This document shows positions 1-8,255 of a DNA stretch of 64,000 nt, in pieces (the first letter of the stretch is position 1; each line of letters starts with the position of its first letter). The translations under genes were made by a program, and so were the position numbers. Under the pieces are notes generated by a model. The model ran no database searches, had not been told where the DNA came from, and saw only the letters and a list, made by a program, of their open reading frames with translations. Location of the stretch: contig ONKF01000005.1 in the NCBI GenBank assembly GCA_900318335.1, forward strand, positions 23,266 to 87,265. The letters are read 5' to 3'. The stretch comes from an uncultured Prevotellaceae bacterium. GTDB taxonomy: Bacteria; Bacteroidota; Bacteroidia; Bacteroidales; Muribaculaceae.

Positions 1-499
<499 letters not shown>

Positions 500-523
500 T
501 TATTATATATATAATATGTATTG

Positions 524-1183
524 TTATTTCTCTTTAGCGATATGGCTGATGTTGATAACGCCTTTTTTGGCTTGTTGCAACATCGTTTTCTCGGGGACGA
601 GGAAAATCTCCAGGCGACGGTTGCGCTTGCGGTTCTCAACCGAGTTGTTATCGACGATGGGATCGGTCTCGCCCAATGCATAGGGGACCACATAATCCAC
701 ACTGCCGTTCTCGTCAAACCAATCGAAGATGGCATTGACACGCTGGCGGCTCAGGTTGAGCGTGTATTCCGAACTCCCGGTGTTGTCACTGTGCATGACC
801 AGCAGCATTTTGTAGAAGCCCGGATTCTTGATCATCCTCAGGAAGGGTTTGAGTTGGGCCTCGCCCAACGAGGATAGAACTGTGTCGTTAGGCTCAAACA
901 ACTGGCTGGCGGGAATGGTGATAACAATCACCTCGTCATTACGCATGATTTCAACTTCATAGTTTGACCGCTTGAAGGCCACAGCCATGTCATACTGGAA
1001 ATCCTGAATCTTATCGGCTTGCTTACTGTTCCTGATCTCGGGGGTAGCCAGGTTCTCATCAAGCGAGAGCTCGTAGATGTCCTCTTCCTTGTCCCTTGCA
1101 TTGATGCCTTGAGGCACCATCATGCAAAACAGAAGTGACATTATCAGGATGATATGAGATACACGTCGTTTCATGCTGTTCAA
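524..1183 (-). CDS. OmpA C-terminal-like periplasmic/outer-membrane protein
   Basis: A 219-residue exported protein. Residues 1-29 form a signal peptide with a basic start (MKRR), a hydrophobic core and a likely cut after GINA. A second ATG, residue 4, is an equally good start. The C-terminal half (about residues 95-200) has the OmpA peptidoglycan-binding pattern: LFEPNDTVLSSLGEAQLKP, then LNLSRQRVNAIFDWF, and the late NRRLEIFL motif. There is no beta-barrel and no lipobox, so it is probably a periplasmic wall-binding protein. It starts 6 nt after the rimM stop codon, which suggests cotranscription. The exact role is unknown. Confidence 0.85.
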   Translation of the reverse strand: MNSMKRRVSHIILIMSLLFCMMVPQGINARDKEEDIYELSLDENLATPEIRNSKQADKIQDFQYDMAVAFKRSNYEVEIMRNDEVIVITIPASQLFEPNDTVLSSLGEAQLKPFLRMIKNPGFYKMLLVMHSDNTGSSEYTLNLSRQRVNAIFDWFDENGSVDYVVPYALGETDPIVDNNSVENRKRNRRLEIFLVPEKTMLQQAKKGVINISHIAKEK

Positions 1184-1189
1184 TTATTG

Positions 1190-1726
1190 TTATCCGTTCA
1201 GGTCAAGCAGGCCTTGAGGCAGGTCCATGACCATCACTTTTTTGTCTAAATCAAACTCTACAATCAGGTCATCGGTGGCAGGCACCATGATTTCGTCACC
1301 ATCGCGGTCAACGATGAAGATAGCGTTCTCGGTCTGTTCATCAACGTCGGTAATTTCCCCTACCCGGTTGCCATCGGCATCTTGAAGTTCAAAACCGATG
1401 AAATAGTCGAGCGGGTAACCATCGGCGTCGTTATCGATGCTTTCCTGACGGTAATCACGCTTCAATGCATAGATATCGCGGTTGACAAGACGCGTTACCT
1501 CCTTCTCGCTACTGATGCCGTCGATGGTGAGCAATACCGTCTCCTGGCTCTTGGGACGGCAAGAGTTGACGAAGAACGGCACAAAAATGCCGTCGATGTC
1601 ACTCACCAGGCATGACAGCTCCTTTAAGGTGTCAATGTCCACATCAATAGTGGCCGAGATTTCCCCGGCTACTCCGTGCGGCTTGTTGTATCGTCCTATC
1701 GCTATGAGCTCGTCCCTAAGAATCAT
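1190..1726 (-). CDS. rimM: Ribosome maturation factor RimM
   Basis: RimM binds ribosomal protein uS19 and assists maturation of the 30S head. The 178-residue product has the family N-terminal motif IGRYNKPHGVAGEI (about residues 11-24). A C-terminal PRC-barrel follows, visible as GFELQDADGNRVGEITDV and the closing EFDLDKKVMVMDLPQGLLDL. Length is normal for RimM. It sits between a DUF4290 gene (21 nt upstream) and an OmpA-like gene (6 nt downstream). The usual rimM partner rpsP lies at the far right end of the window rather than beside it. Confidence 0.95.
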   Translation of the reverse strand: MILRDELIAIGRYNKPHGVAGEISATIDVDIDTLKELSCLVSDIDGIFVPFFVNSCRPKSQETVLLTIDGISSEKEVTRLVNRDIYALKRDYRQESIDNDADGYPLDYFIGFELQDADGNRVGEITDVDEQTENAIFIVDRDGDEIMVPATDDLIVEFDLDKKVMVMDLPQGLLDLNG

Positions 1727-1747
1727 GGGAAAGACTAATAATCCGTT

Positions 1748-2344
1748 TTATTTCTTTTTTTTCTTCTTGCCTGAAGGCTGGGCCGGTTTCACAACCTGAT
1801 ATTCGTGTAGGTGGTGGGTCTCGGGGTCCAGTCTGATGGCTCCATGGCTATAGTGGGCCATGTCCTTGAATATCTTGGCGTCATCCACGTCCTCATTATT
1901 GATTTGGAAGATGAGCTTTTTCATGTGGTTGGCCAGCAGCATCACCAGCGCATCACGCTCTTCACCCTCGGGATAAGTGGCGGCGCGCTCAATCATGCGC
2001 TCTATGTTCTTGCCGTAATGGCGGAACTTGATAGGCTCCAGCTCATAGGGGATAGGTTCTGGCTTGGTGTCCAGGTTCTCCTCCCTGATGATGTCATCGA
2101 ACGGGAAATCGACATCAAGTTGAAAACCGCTCATGATCATGAGGTGGTCCCACAGCTTGTGCTGGTAATCGGCCTCGGTGCGCAACTGCGGGAACATATT
2201 GGCCATGTTCTGGACAATAGTGAAGGCGCAACGGGTACGCTCGTTGCGGTCCTCAATCGTCAGGCAATGGTCCACCATCTGCTGAATGTTGCGCCCATAC
2301 TCGGGCAACACAAGTTTCTTGAGTAAAGAGTTATATGTCAACAT
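1748..2344 (-). CDS. DUF4290 domain protein
   Basis: A 198-residue cytoplasmic protein of unknown function, typical of Bacteroidota. The start is placed at the ATG at 2342-2344 because the family begins with a sequence like MLTYNSLLKKLVLPEYGRNI. The 22 extra codons from an upstream GTG (2408-2410) look unlike the family. Conserved-looking stretches are LPEYGRNIQQMVDHC, LWDHLMIMSGF and YGKNIERMIE. It ends in a lysine tail (GKKKKKK), which suggests contact with nucleic acid or membrane; that is inference only. It lies between tsaB and rimM in the same orientation. Confidence 0.9.
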   Translation of the reverse strand: MLTYNSLLKKLVLPEYGRNIQQMVDHCLTIEDRNERTRCAFTIVQNMANMFPQLRTEADYQHKLWDHLMIMSGFQLDVDFPFDDIIREENLDTKPEPIPYELEPIKFRHYGKNIERMIERAATYPEGEERDALVMLLANHMKKLIFQINNEDVDDAKIFKDMAHYSHGAIRLDPETHHLHEYQVVKPAQPSGKKKKKK

Positions 2345-2410
2345 AATCTGCAAAAATAATATATTTTTTCCAATTACGGGGAAACAGTCCCGCAATTTCG
2401 TGCTCAGCAC

Positions 2411-3115
2411 TTACTGGTTGAGCACGGGATTCTTAGGCTTAGTAGCCTGGAATTCCTTGATATAGAGAGGCGTGCTGTAAGCGACATCAATGAACTGGTG
2501 CTCGCGCCATGCGCGCTCGGCAAGTGCCAGCATATCCACAGCTGCCGGCTTCACACCCTCGATGAATCTCACCCGCTCATGTGTGAGCACAGTGCGGGCC
2601 TTATCGCTGCCGTTGCCCATGAGCACTAATGTGTGGCCCTGTTGCAGCAAGTCCTCAAAGGAGTGCTCGTCGAGAATCATTGCCTGCGGTTCCATCACGG
2701 CTTCGAGGGCAGAATTATAGACTGCTGTGTAAACCTCCATGCGGCGGGCATCAATCATGGGGACATAGAGCACGTCGTCCTCCTCGATAAAGTGGTTGAA
2801 CATCGTGCTCACCGTGAGCAACTGCAGGGTATTCACCCCGATGAGCGGCAAGTCCAGGCCAAAAGCAAGCCCCTTGGCTTCGCTCAAACCAATGCGCAGA
2901 CCCGTGTAGGAACCGGGGCCGATACTCACAGCGATGGCATCCAGCTTTATCTCTCGTGAGCGTGCATATTTCAACATGTTCTGGACATACTCGCTCAGCA
3001 ATGTGGCATGGGTTTGGCCCTCATAATTCTCATTATGATCCAGGACCTGGCCCTCGCTGGTCAAAGCCACCGAGCACACCTCGGTCGAAGTCTCTATATT
3101 CAGGATATTAGCCAT
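2411..3115 (-). CDS. tsaB: tRNA t6A biosynthesis protein TsaB
   Basis: TsaB is the inactive Kae1-like partner of TsaD in making N6-threonylcarbamoyladenosine at position 37 of ANN-decoding tRNAs. The 234-residue product has the ASKHA-fold start ILNIETSTEVCSVAL and the family motif SIGPGSYTGLRIGLSEAKGLAFGL (given here only as key residues around 66-89). Length is typical. It heads the minus-strand run tsaB, DUF4290, rimM, OmpA-like, proS. A -7 box at 3137-3144 gives a predicted leader of about 17 nt. Confidence 0.93.
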   Translation of the reverse strand: MANILNIETSTEVCSVALTSEGQVLDHNENYEGQTHATLLSEYVQNMLKYARSREIKLDAIAVSIGPGSYTGLRIGLSEAKGLAFGLDLPLIGVNTLQLLTVSTMFNHFIEEDDVLYVPMIDARRMEVYTAVYNSALEAVMEPQAMILDEHSFEDLLQQGHTLVLMGNGSDKARTVLTHERVRFIEGVKPAAVDMLALAERAWREHQFIDVAYSTPLYIKEFQATKPKNPVLNQ

Positions 3116-3136
3116 TTACTCTGTCTAAAAAACGTG

Positions 3137-3144
3137 CAAAGGTA
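3137..3144 (-). promoter_or_regulatory. -7 promoter box (TACCTTTG) for tsaB
   Basis: The minus strand reads TACCTTTG, matching the Bacteroidota -7 consensus TAnnTTTG. It lies 21 nt before the tsaB ATG. No clear -33 TTTG is seen. Confidence 0.7.
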
Positions 3145-3234
3145 CAAAAAAGTATTGAAACAGACTCTAAAAGAGTTGTCCCTTTTTACAATATGCGTAT
3201 AATTGCTTGATACGCAAGTTCCTATACTGATGAA

Positions 3235-4263
3235 TTATAGGGCTGCGATAAGCGAGGTGACATCATCGGGGGAAGTGGCCCAGCTGGTGACAAAGCGGCA
3301 GTTCATCAGATCGCCCACAGGGAACCACTGCTCAAAGACAAAGTCTTTCTCCAACCGCTTGATGGTCTCCTTGTCGAGCAAGACAAACTGCTGGTTGGTG
3401 GGGGAATCGCTGTACATCTTGTAGCCACGGGCAATGAAGGCGTCACGCAACCGCATTGCCTGCTCCACAGCATGACGGGCAATCTTGAAATAGAGTCCGT
3501 CCTGCATGAGCGTGTCAAACTGGATGCCCAGCAAGCGGCCCTTGGCGAGCAAAGCTCCATGCTGCTTGACAATGGTGAAGAAATGGTCGGGTGCCGGTGC
3601 TGCCGGATTGGGGAACACTACCGCCTCACCGCAATAGGCACCACACTTGGTGCCGCCCAAGTAGAACACGTCACACAAGTCGGCAAGCTGAATCAGGGAT
3701 ACGTCACAGCCCTCGGCCATCAGTCCATAGCCCAAGCGCGCCCCATCGATGAACAATGGCAACTCATAGCGCTTGCAGATGTTGCTGATAGCCATCAACT
3801 CGTCGAGGGTGTAAATCGTTCCCATCTCGGTGGCAAATGTAATATAGACAATACCCGGGAAAACCATGTGGTCATAGGTGGGATCGGCATAGAAATCATG
3901 CAGCCATGTTTCCAGCTCTCCCGCATCCATCTTGCCATCATGACTGGGCAGGGTAATGACCTTGTGACCGCCGAACTCGATTGCGCCCGACTCGTGCACG
4001 TTGATGTGACCGGTCTCGACAGACAGCACGCCCTGATAGGACTTGAGCAAGGCATCGATAACGGTGGCGTTGGTTTGGGTGCCACCCACGAGGAAGAATA
4101 CGTCGGCATCGGGTTTCCCGCACGCCTGGCGGATTTTCTCACGTGCCGTATTGCAGTAGTCGTCCAGCCCGTATCCCGTGGCACGCTCATTATTGGTTTC
4201 TATCAGTCGCTTGAGGATAGCCTCATGGCATCCGTTATTGTAATCGCTCTCGAAGGATATCAT
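3235..4263 (-). CDS. ltaE: Low-specificity threonine aldolase / beta-eliminating lyase family
   Basis: A PLP enzyme that splits threonine or allo-threonine into glycine and acetaldehyde. The 342-residue protein has the fold-type I pattern: FFLVGGTQTNATVIDAL near residue 60, the PLP-contacting FIDGARLGYGL, and the Schiff-base lysine at about K206 in LGGTKCGA. Length and motif order match the family. Specificity cannot be read from sequence, and related beta-eliminating lyases share this fold. It is divergent from the GH13 gene, with back-to-back -7 boxes in the short gap. Confidence 0.85.
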   Translation of the reverse strand: MISFESDYNNGCHEAILKRLIETNNERATGYGLDDYCNTAREKIRQACGKPDADVFFLVGGTQTNATVIDALLKSYQGVLSVETGHINVHESGAIEFGGHKVITLPSHDGKMDAGELETWLHDFYADPTYDHMVFPGIVYITFATEMGTIYTLDELMAISNICKRYELPLFIDGARLGYGLMAEGCDVSLIQLADLCDVFYLGGTKCGAYCGEAVVFPNPAAPAPDHFFTIVKQHGALLAKGRLLGIQFDTLMQDGLYFKIARHAVEQAMRLRDAFIARGYKMYSDSPTNQQFVLLDKETIKRLEKDFVFEQWFPVGDLMNCRFVTSWATSPDDVTSLIAAL

Positions 4264-4307
4264 TATAACTGCTCTCTATTTTTAGTTATTAAGCTTAAAA
4301 CAATGTG

Positions 4308-4315
4308 CAAAGGTA
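4308..4315 (-). promoter_or_regulatory. -7 promoter box (TACCTTTG) for the threonine aldolase gene
   Basis: TACCTTTG on the minus strand, about 45 nt before the ATG at 4263. It faces away from the plus-strand box at 4339-4346, forming a compact divergent promoter pair. Confidence 0.7.
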
Positions 4316-4338
4316 AGCAAAAAAACATGAAAAATGCC

Positions 4339-4346
4339 TATCTTTG
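4339..4346 (+). promoter_or_regulatory. -7 promoter box (TATCTTTG) abutting the GH13 start codon
   Basis: TATCTTTG is followed by CAGC and then the ATG at 4351. With normal Bacteroidota spacing, transcription would begin at or next to the A of ATG, predicting a leaderless mRNA. It also rules out starts further upstream. Confidence 0.7.
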
Positions 4347-4350
4347 CAGC

Positions 4351-6018
4351 ATGAAAGAGAACAAAACGACGATTATCTACCAGTTGATGCCCCGATGGTT
4401 CACCAATTGCAACGAGAAGTGTGTCCCCAACGGTACAATCAAGCAAAACGGTGTGGGCAAGTTTAATGACATAGACCTAACTAAGCTGAAGTCTATCAAG
4501 TCATTGGGTGCGACTCATGTATGGTATACCGGTATCATTGAACACGCTACCGCCACCGACTATTCCCGTCTGGGTATCACCCCCTGTCATGCCAGTGTGG
4601 TGAAAGGCAAAGCCGGCTCGCCATATGCCATCCGCGACTATTATGACGTCTGCCCCGACTTGGCGGTGAGAATCAAGAACCGCATGGCAGAGTTTGAGGC
4701 GCTTGTCGAACGCACTCATGAAGCCGGGCTCAAAGTGATTATCGATTTTGTGCCCAATCATGTGGCCCGTGAATATGAGAGTGATGCCAAGCCTGAAGGA
4801 GTTGACGATTTGGGTGATGATGATTACCCCTTGGTGTTCTTCTCGCCAAGCAACAACTTCTACTATCTTACTGGACAGGAGTTCGCACCCCAAGGTGTTG
4901 AATTGGGCGATTATCATGAATTCCCGGCACGGGCAACAGGAAACGACTGTTACACTGCATCCCCGAGCCGTGACGACTGGTATGAGACCATCAAGCTCAA
5001 TTATGGTGTTGACCCGTGGAACGGCAGCACCCATTTCGACCCTGTGCCATCCACATGGTCCAAGATGCTTGATATCCTCGAGTTCTGGACCCGGAAGGGT
5101 GTGGACGGATTCCGTTGCGATATGGCCCACATGGTTCCGGTGGCCTTCTGGCACTGGGCTATCGGCCATATCAAGGCAATCAATCCCGATCTGATTTTCA
5201 TTGCCGAAATATATGATGTGGGGCTCTATTACAGCTATATCAATGAGGGTGGCTTTGACTTCCTATATGATAAGGTGACGCTCTATGACACACTGCGAGG
5301 CATCCTGTGTAACGGATGGCCTGCCAGTGAGTTGACGCGTTGCTGGCAGACGGTCGAGGGCATGGGTGACCACATGCTCAATTTCCTGGAAAACCACGAT
5401 GAGCAACGCATCGCATCGCAGCAGTTCTGTGGCGATCCGTGGCTGGCCTTGCCCGCAGTTGTGGTGAGTGCCACGATATCACGATGCCCGTTCATGCTTT
5501 ATGCGGGTCAGGAATTAGGCGAGCCAGCCGCCGACGCCGAGGGTTATAGTGGTAAGGACGGCCGCACGACCATATTTGACTACTGGAGCGTGCCCACACT
5601 TTGTCGTTGGCACCAAGGCAAATCCACGGCCAATGAGCGCCGGCTGCGCGCATGGTACCGCAAACTGCTGGGATTGTGCCGTAGTGAGAAAACACTGACC
5701 CGAGGTAAATTCTTCGACCTGATGTATGTGAACCAGGATACCCTTGATCCGGCGAGACAATTTGCCTATCTGCGCCACAATGACAAGGAAATGATTCTTG
5801 TGGTGGCCAACTTCGGTAATCAACCCGTCGATACAGCGGTCCGCATCCCACAGCATTTTCTCGATTGCGCCCTTATTCCCAAAGGCAATTACACCTGCCA
5901 TGACCTGTTGAAGGGTGGTGAACTGGAGCAAGTGAAACTTGCAGGCGACAGCATGTTTCCTGTACATGTCGCCCCTAACTCGGCCACAATGCTCAAGTAT
6001 AAACCCGCAGGGGATTGA
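4351..6018 (+). CDS. Cytoplasmic alpha-amylase family (GH13) glycosidase
   Basis: A 555-residue GH13 enzyme acting on alpha-glucans. The catalytic triad is visible: nucleophile D257 in GFRCDMAHM, acid/base E286 in FIAEIYD and D350 in ENHDEQR. The first conserved region, VIIDFVPNH, also contributes. There is no signal peptide, so it should act inside the cell, perhaps on glycogen or imported maltodextrins. The open frame extends upstream to 3472, but that stretch is antisense to the aldolase gene. The start at 4351 is supported by homology and by the promoter box 4 nt before it. The exact subfamily is not assigned. Confidence 0.9.
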   Translation: MKENKTTIIYQLMPRWFTNCNEKCVPNGTIKQNGVGKFNDIDLTKLKSIKSLGATHVWYTGIIEHATATDYSRLGITPCHASVVKGKAGSPYAIRDYYDVCPDLAVRIKNRMAEFEALVERTHEAGLKVIIDFVPNHVAREYESDAKPEGVDDLGDDDYPLVFFSPSNNFYYLTGQEFAPQGVELGDYHEFPARATGNDCYTASPSRDDWYETIKLNYGVDPWNGSTHFDPVPSTWSKMLDILEFWTRKGVDGFRCDMAHMVPVAFWHWAIGHIKAINPDLIFIAEIYDVGLYYSYINEGGFDFLYDKVTLYDTLRGILCNGWPASELTRCWQTVEGMGDHMLNFLENHDEQRIASQQFCGDPWLALPAVVVSATISRCPFMLYAGQELGEPAADAEGYSGKDGRTTIFDYWSVPTLCRWHQGKSTANERRLRAWYRKLLGLCRSEKTLTRGKFFDLMYVNQDTLDPARQFAYLRHNDKEMILVVANFGNQPVDTAVRIPQHFLDCALIPKGNYTCHDLLKGGELEQVKLAGDSMFPVHVAPNSATMLKYKPAGD

Positions 6019-6089
6019 CAAAAAAAGAATTCTACTATTTTTTTCAGAAAAATAATGCGGTAAATAGGGGCGTTCACAGAGATTTTGCT

Positions 6090-6097
6090 TAATTTTG
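6090..6097 (+). promoter_or_regulatory. -7 promoter box (TAATTTTG) for prs
   Basis: TAATTTTG, 30 nt before the prs ATG at 6128. It lies inside the open frame that extends prs upstream to 6095, so the longer start is unlikely. Confidence 0.65.
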
Positions 6098-6127
6098 CAG
6101 AAACTAACTAAATCTTATCATCTTGTT

Positions 6128-7063
6128 ATGGCTGAATTGAAAGTTTTCTCGGGCACTAACTCACGTTATGTAGCCTTGAAGATTGCAAAGGAATTAGGTG
6201 TGGAATTAGGCAAACTCAACATCTCGCACTTTGCTGATGGCGAGTTTGAGGTATGCTATGAGGAACCCGTGCGTGGTGCCGAAGTCTATCTCGTGCAGTC
6301 TACGTTCAAGGCGAGCGAGAACCTGATGGAACTGCTCCTGATGATTGATGCCGCCAAGCGCGCATCAGCCCAAACCGTGATAGCCGTTATCCCCTACTTC
6401 GGCTGGGCCCGTCAAGACCGCAAGGACAAACCACGTGTGTCAATCGCCGCCAAACTTGTCGCAAACATCCTGATTGCTGCCGGTATTGACCGCCTGATCA
6501 CGATGGACTTGCATGCCGACCAGATTCAAGGCTTCTTTGACATTCCGGTTGACCACTTGTATGCCTCGACGATGTTTGTCCCCGACATTGATTCCCTCCA
6601 TCTCAAGGATCTGGTCATCGCATCACCCGATGTTGGCGGTGCCAAGCGTGCCAATTCCTATGCCAAGTATTTCAACGCCCCCCTGGTGCTGTGCCACAAG
6701 CATCGCCAGCAAGCCAATGTGGTCGAGAGTATGACTATCATCGGTGACGTTAAGGGTAAGGATGTCATCCTCATTGATGATATGGTTGACACGGCAGGAA
6801 CCATCTGCAAGGCAGCATCGTTGATGAAGGAGAACGGGGCACGTTCCGTGCGCGCCTACATCTCGCATGCCGTAATGAGTGATCCTGCCAGCGAGCGTGT
6901 CATGGCAAGTGGCCTGGACGAACTCGTCATCAGCGACAGCATCCCCTACGACACCGACCGCTGCCCCAAGGTGAGGGTCTTGAGCGTGGATAAGTTGTTT
7001 GCCAACACCATCAAGCACGTTAACCGCAAGGAGTCCATCAGCGAGGTCTTCTTGTTCAAGTAA
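6128..7063 (+). CDS. prs: Ribose-phosphate pyrophosphokinase (PRPP synthetase)
   Basis: Makes PRPP from ribose 5-phosphate and ATP for nucleotide, histidine and tryptophan synthesis. The 311-residue protein carries the class I motifs: FSGTNSRYVALKIAKELG at the N-terminus, YFGWARQDRKDKPR (ATP flexible loop), TMDLHADQIQGFFDIPVDHL, and the PRPP loop VILIDDMVDTAGTICKAA. The start at 6128 (MAELKVFSG) matches the family. It is monocistronic, with its own -7 box and a strong terminator just downstream. Confidence 0.97.
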   Translation: MAELKVFSGTNSRYVALKIAKELGVELGKLNISHFADGEFEVCYEEPVRGAEVYLVQSTFKASENLMELLLMIDAAKRASAQTVIAVIPYFGWARQDRKDKPRVSIAAKLVANILIAAGIDRLITMDLHADQIQGFFDIPVDHLYASTMFVPDIDSLHLKDLVIASPDVGGAKRANSYAKYFNAPLVLCHKHRQQANVVESMTIIGDVKGKDVILIDDMVDTAGTICKAASLMKENGARSVRAYISHAVMSDPASERVMASGLDELVISDSIPYDTDRCPKVRVLSVDKLFANTIKHVNRKESISEVFLFK

Positions 7064-7089
7064 TCACTTCAATTACAATTACAACCTAT

Positions 7090-7128
7090 ATCGGGGAAGG
7101 TCGGCATATCGACTTTCCCCGATTTTTT
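7090..7128 (+). terminator. Intrinsic terminator of prs
   Basis: Fourteen-base arms at 7090-7103 and 7110-7123 pair fully with one G-T pair. The loop is 6 nt and a run of T follows (7123-7128). Confidence 0.9.
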
Positions 7129-7170
7129 CTACAAGTTGTTATCAAATTATTGTTTTTAAACATATTTTAC

Positions 7171-7201
7171 TTGTTATTTACATTTATTTTGATTAATTTT
7201 G
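7171..7201 (+). promoter_or_regulatory. Promoter (TTG ... TAATTTTG) for the propeller-amidase operon
   Basis: A -7 box TAATTTTG at 7194-7201 has a TTG at 7171-7173, 20 nt upstream, fitting the -33 element. The predicted leader is about 150 nt, long for this window, and contains a perfect DnaA box. No other gene is seen between 7129 and 7358. Confidence 0.6.
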
Positions 7202-7302
7202 CTGCATTGTAAAACCAATCATAACCATTTTTAATAGTTTTTATATTACCACTTATTGTTTAACTCAAAACTTGTTGGAGCCTTTTATCGTGTCGATGTC
7301 AG

Positions 7303-7311
7303 TTATCCACA
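7303..7311 (+). promoter_or_regulatory. Perfect DnaA-box sequence (TTATCCACA) in a 5' leader
   Basis: TTATCCACA matches the classical high-affinity DnaA box. It lies between the predicted transcription start (about 7207) and the first codon (7359) of a secreted-protein operon. A single 9-mer can occur by chance. Confidence 0.4.
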
Positions 7312-7358
7312 TCAACTCTTAAAAGGTGAAGCCAAGTTTAATCAAACCATTTTACCTT

Positions 7359-8255
7359 ATGATGAGAAAACTTCTTTTCGCACTTGCGTTAGGTTTCTCA
7401 ATGAGCGCAATGGGTCAGGTACTGAATGTGACCTCAATAGACAAGGTCAATCTGCCTGACAAGGCCGCTGTCGCAGCCATCAGCCCACAGGGCGACTACC
7501 TGCTGCTGACCAGTGACACAAACCAGGGCCTCATCAAGTATGACCTGACCAGTGGCCAGACCCAAGTGTTGAGCACGGCTCCCAGCGCTGGCCACAATGT
7601 GAAGATTTCGCCAGATGGTCAAACGGTCATCTATCGCGAAAGCACCTTCAACAACAAGCACCTGCGCCAGTCATCGCTCCAGAGCGTGAATCTCACGACA
7701 GGAGCTCGCCAGCAGCTTGTTAAACCCACCCGTGACCTGCAGGGCTATGCTGTTGACGCCACCAGTGTCGGAGCAGTGAACAAGGGCAAATTCAACAAGA
7801 AGGCTATTGGCTCGGCCAAGGCTATTAACGTGCCTGTCCTCTCGATTAACAAGGGTCAACTGATGATTACCATTAATGGTAAAACCCGGAACCTGTCACC
7901 CAACGGCACTCAGTTCAGCTACCTGTGGCCCTCACTCTCTCCTGATGGCACTAAGGTACTCTACTACGTTGCCGCCCATGGCGCGTATGTATGCAACCTG
8001 GATGGCAGCAACGTCCAGAAAGTGGGCAAAATGCGTGCCCCGGTGTGGTATGATGACAATACCGTAGTGGGCATGATGGACCAGGACGACGGCGAGTTCA
8101 TTTATGCTTCGACCATCGTCGCTGCTACACTTGACGGTAAGACCCAAGTCTTGACCGACGACTCGACCATTGCGATGTATCCCCATGCCATTGCTGGCAA
8201 AATCGCTTTCAGCACACCAGCTGGTGAGGCTTATATTATTCAAGTAACCAAATAA
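7359..8255 (+). CDS. Secreted small beta-propeller (PD40/TolB-like) protein
   Basis: A 298-residue exported protein with the signal peptide MMRKLLFALALGFSMSAMG, cut before QVLN. The rest is a repeated blade pattern: AISPQGDYLLL, KISPDGQTVIYR and PSLSPDGTKVLYY. These are the S-P-D-G turns of PD40/TolB-type propellers. No catalytic residues are evident, so a binding role is likely. The start is one of two adjacent ATGs (7359 or 7362), chosen because the signal peptide begins there. The stop codon directly abuts the ATG of the amidase gene (8256), so the two are probably translationally coupled and functionally linked. Confidence 0.8.
   Translation: MMRKLLFALALGFSMSAMGQVLNVTSIDKVNLPDKAAVAAISPQGDYLLLTSDTNQGLIKYDLTSGQTQVLSTAPSAGHNVKISPDGQTVIYRESTFNNKHLRQSSLQSVNLTTGARQQLVKPTRDLQGYAVDATSVGAVNKGKFNKKAIGSAKAINVPVLSINKGQLMITINGKTRNLSPNGTQFSYLWPSLSPDGTKVLYYVAAHGAYVCNLDGSNVQKVGKMRAPVWYDDNTVVGMMDQDDGEFIYASTIVAATLDGKTQVLTDDSTIAMYPHAIAGKIAFSTPAGEAYIIQVTK

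Noticed and set aside
3472-4350. Extended N-terminus of the GH13 gene
   Set aside because: This part is antisense to the threonine aldolase and lies upstream of the -7 box at 4339-4346.
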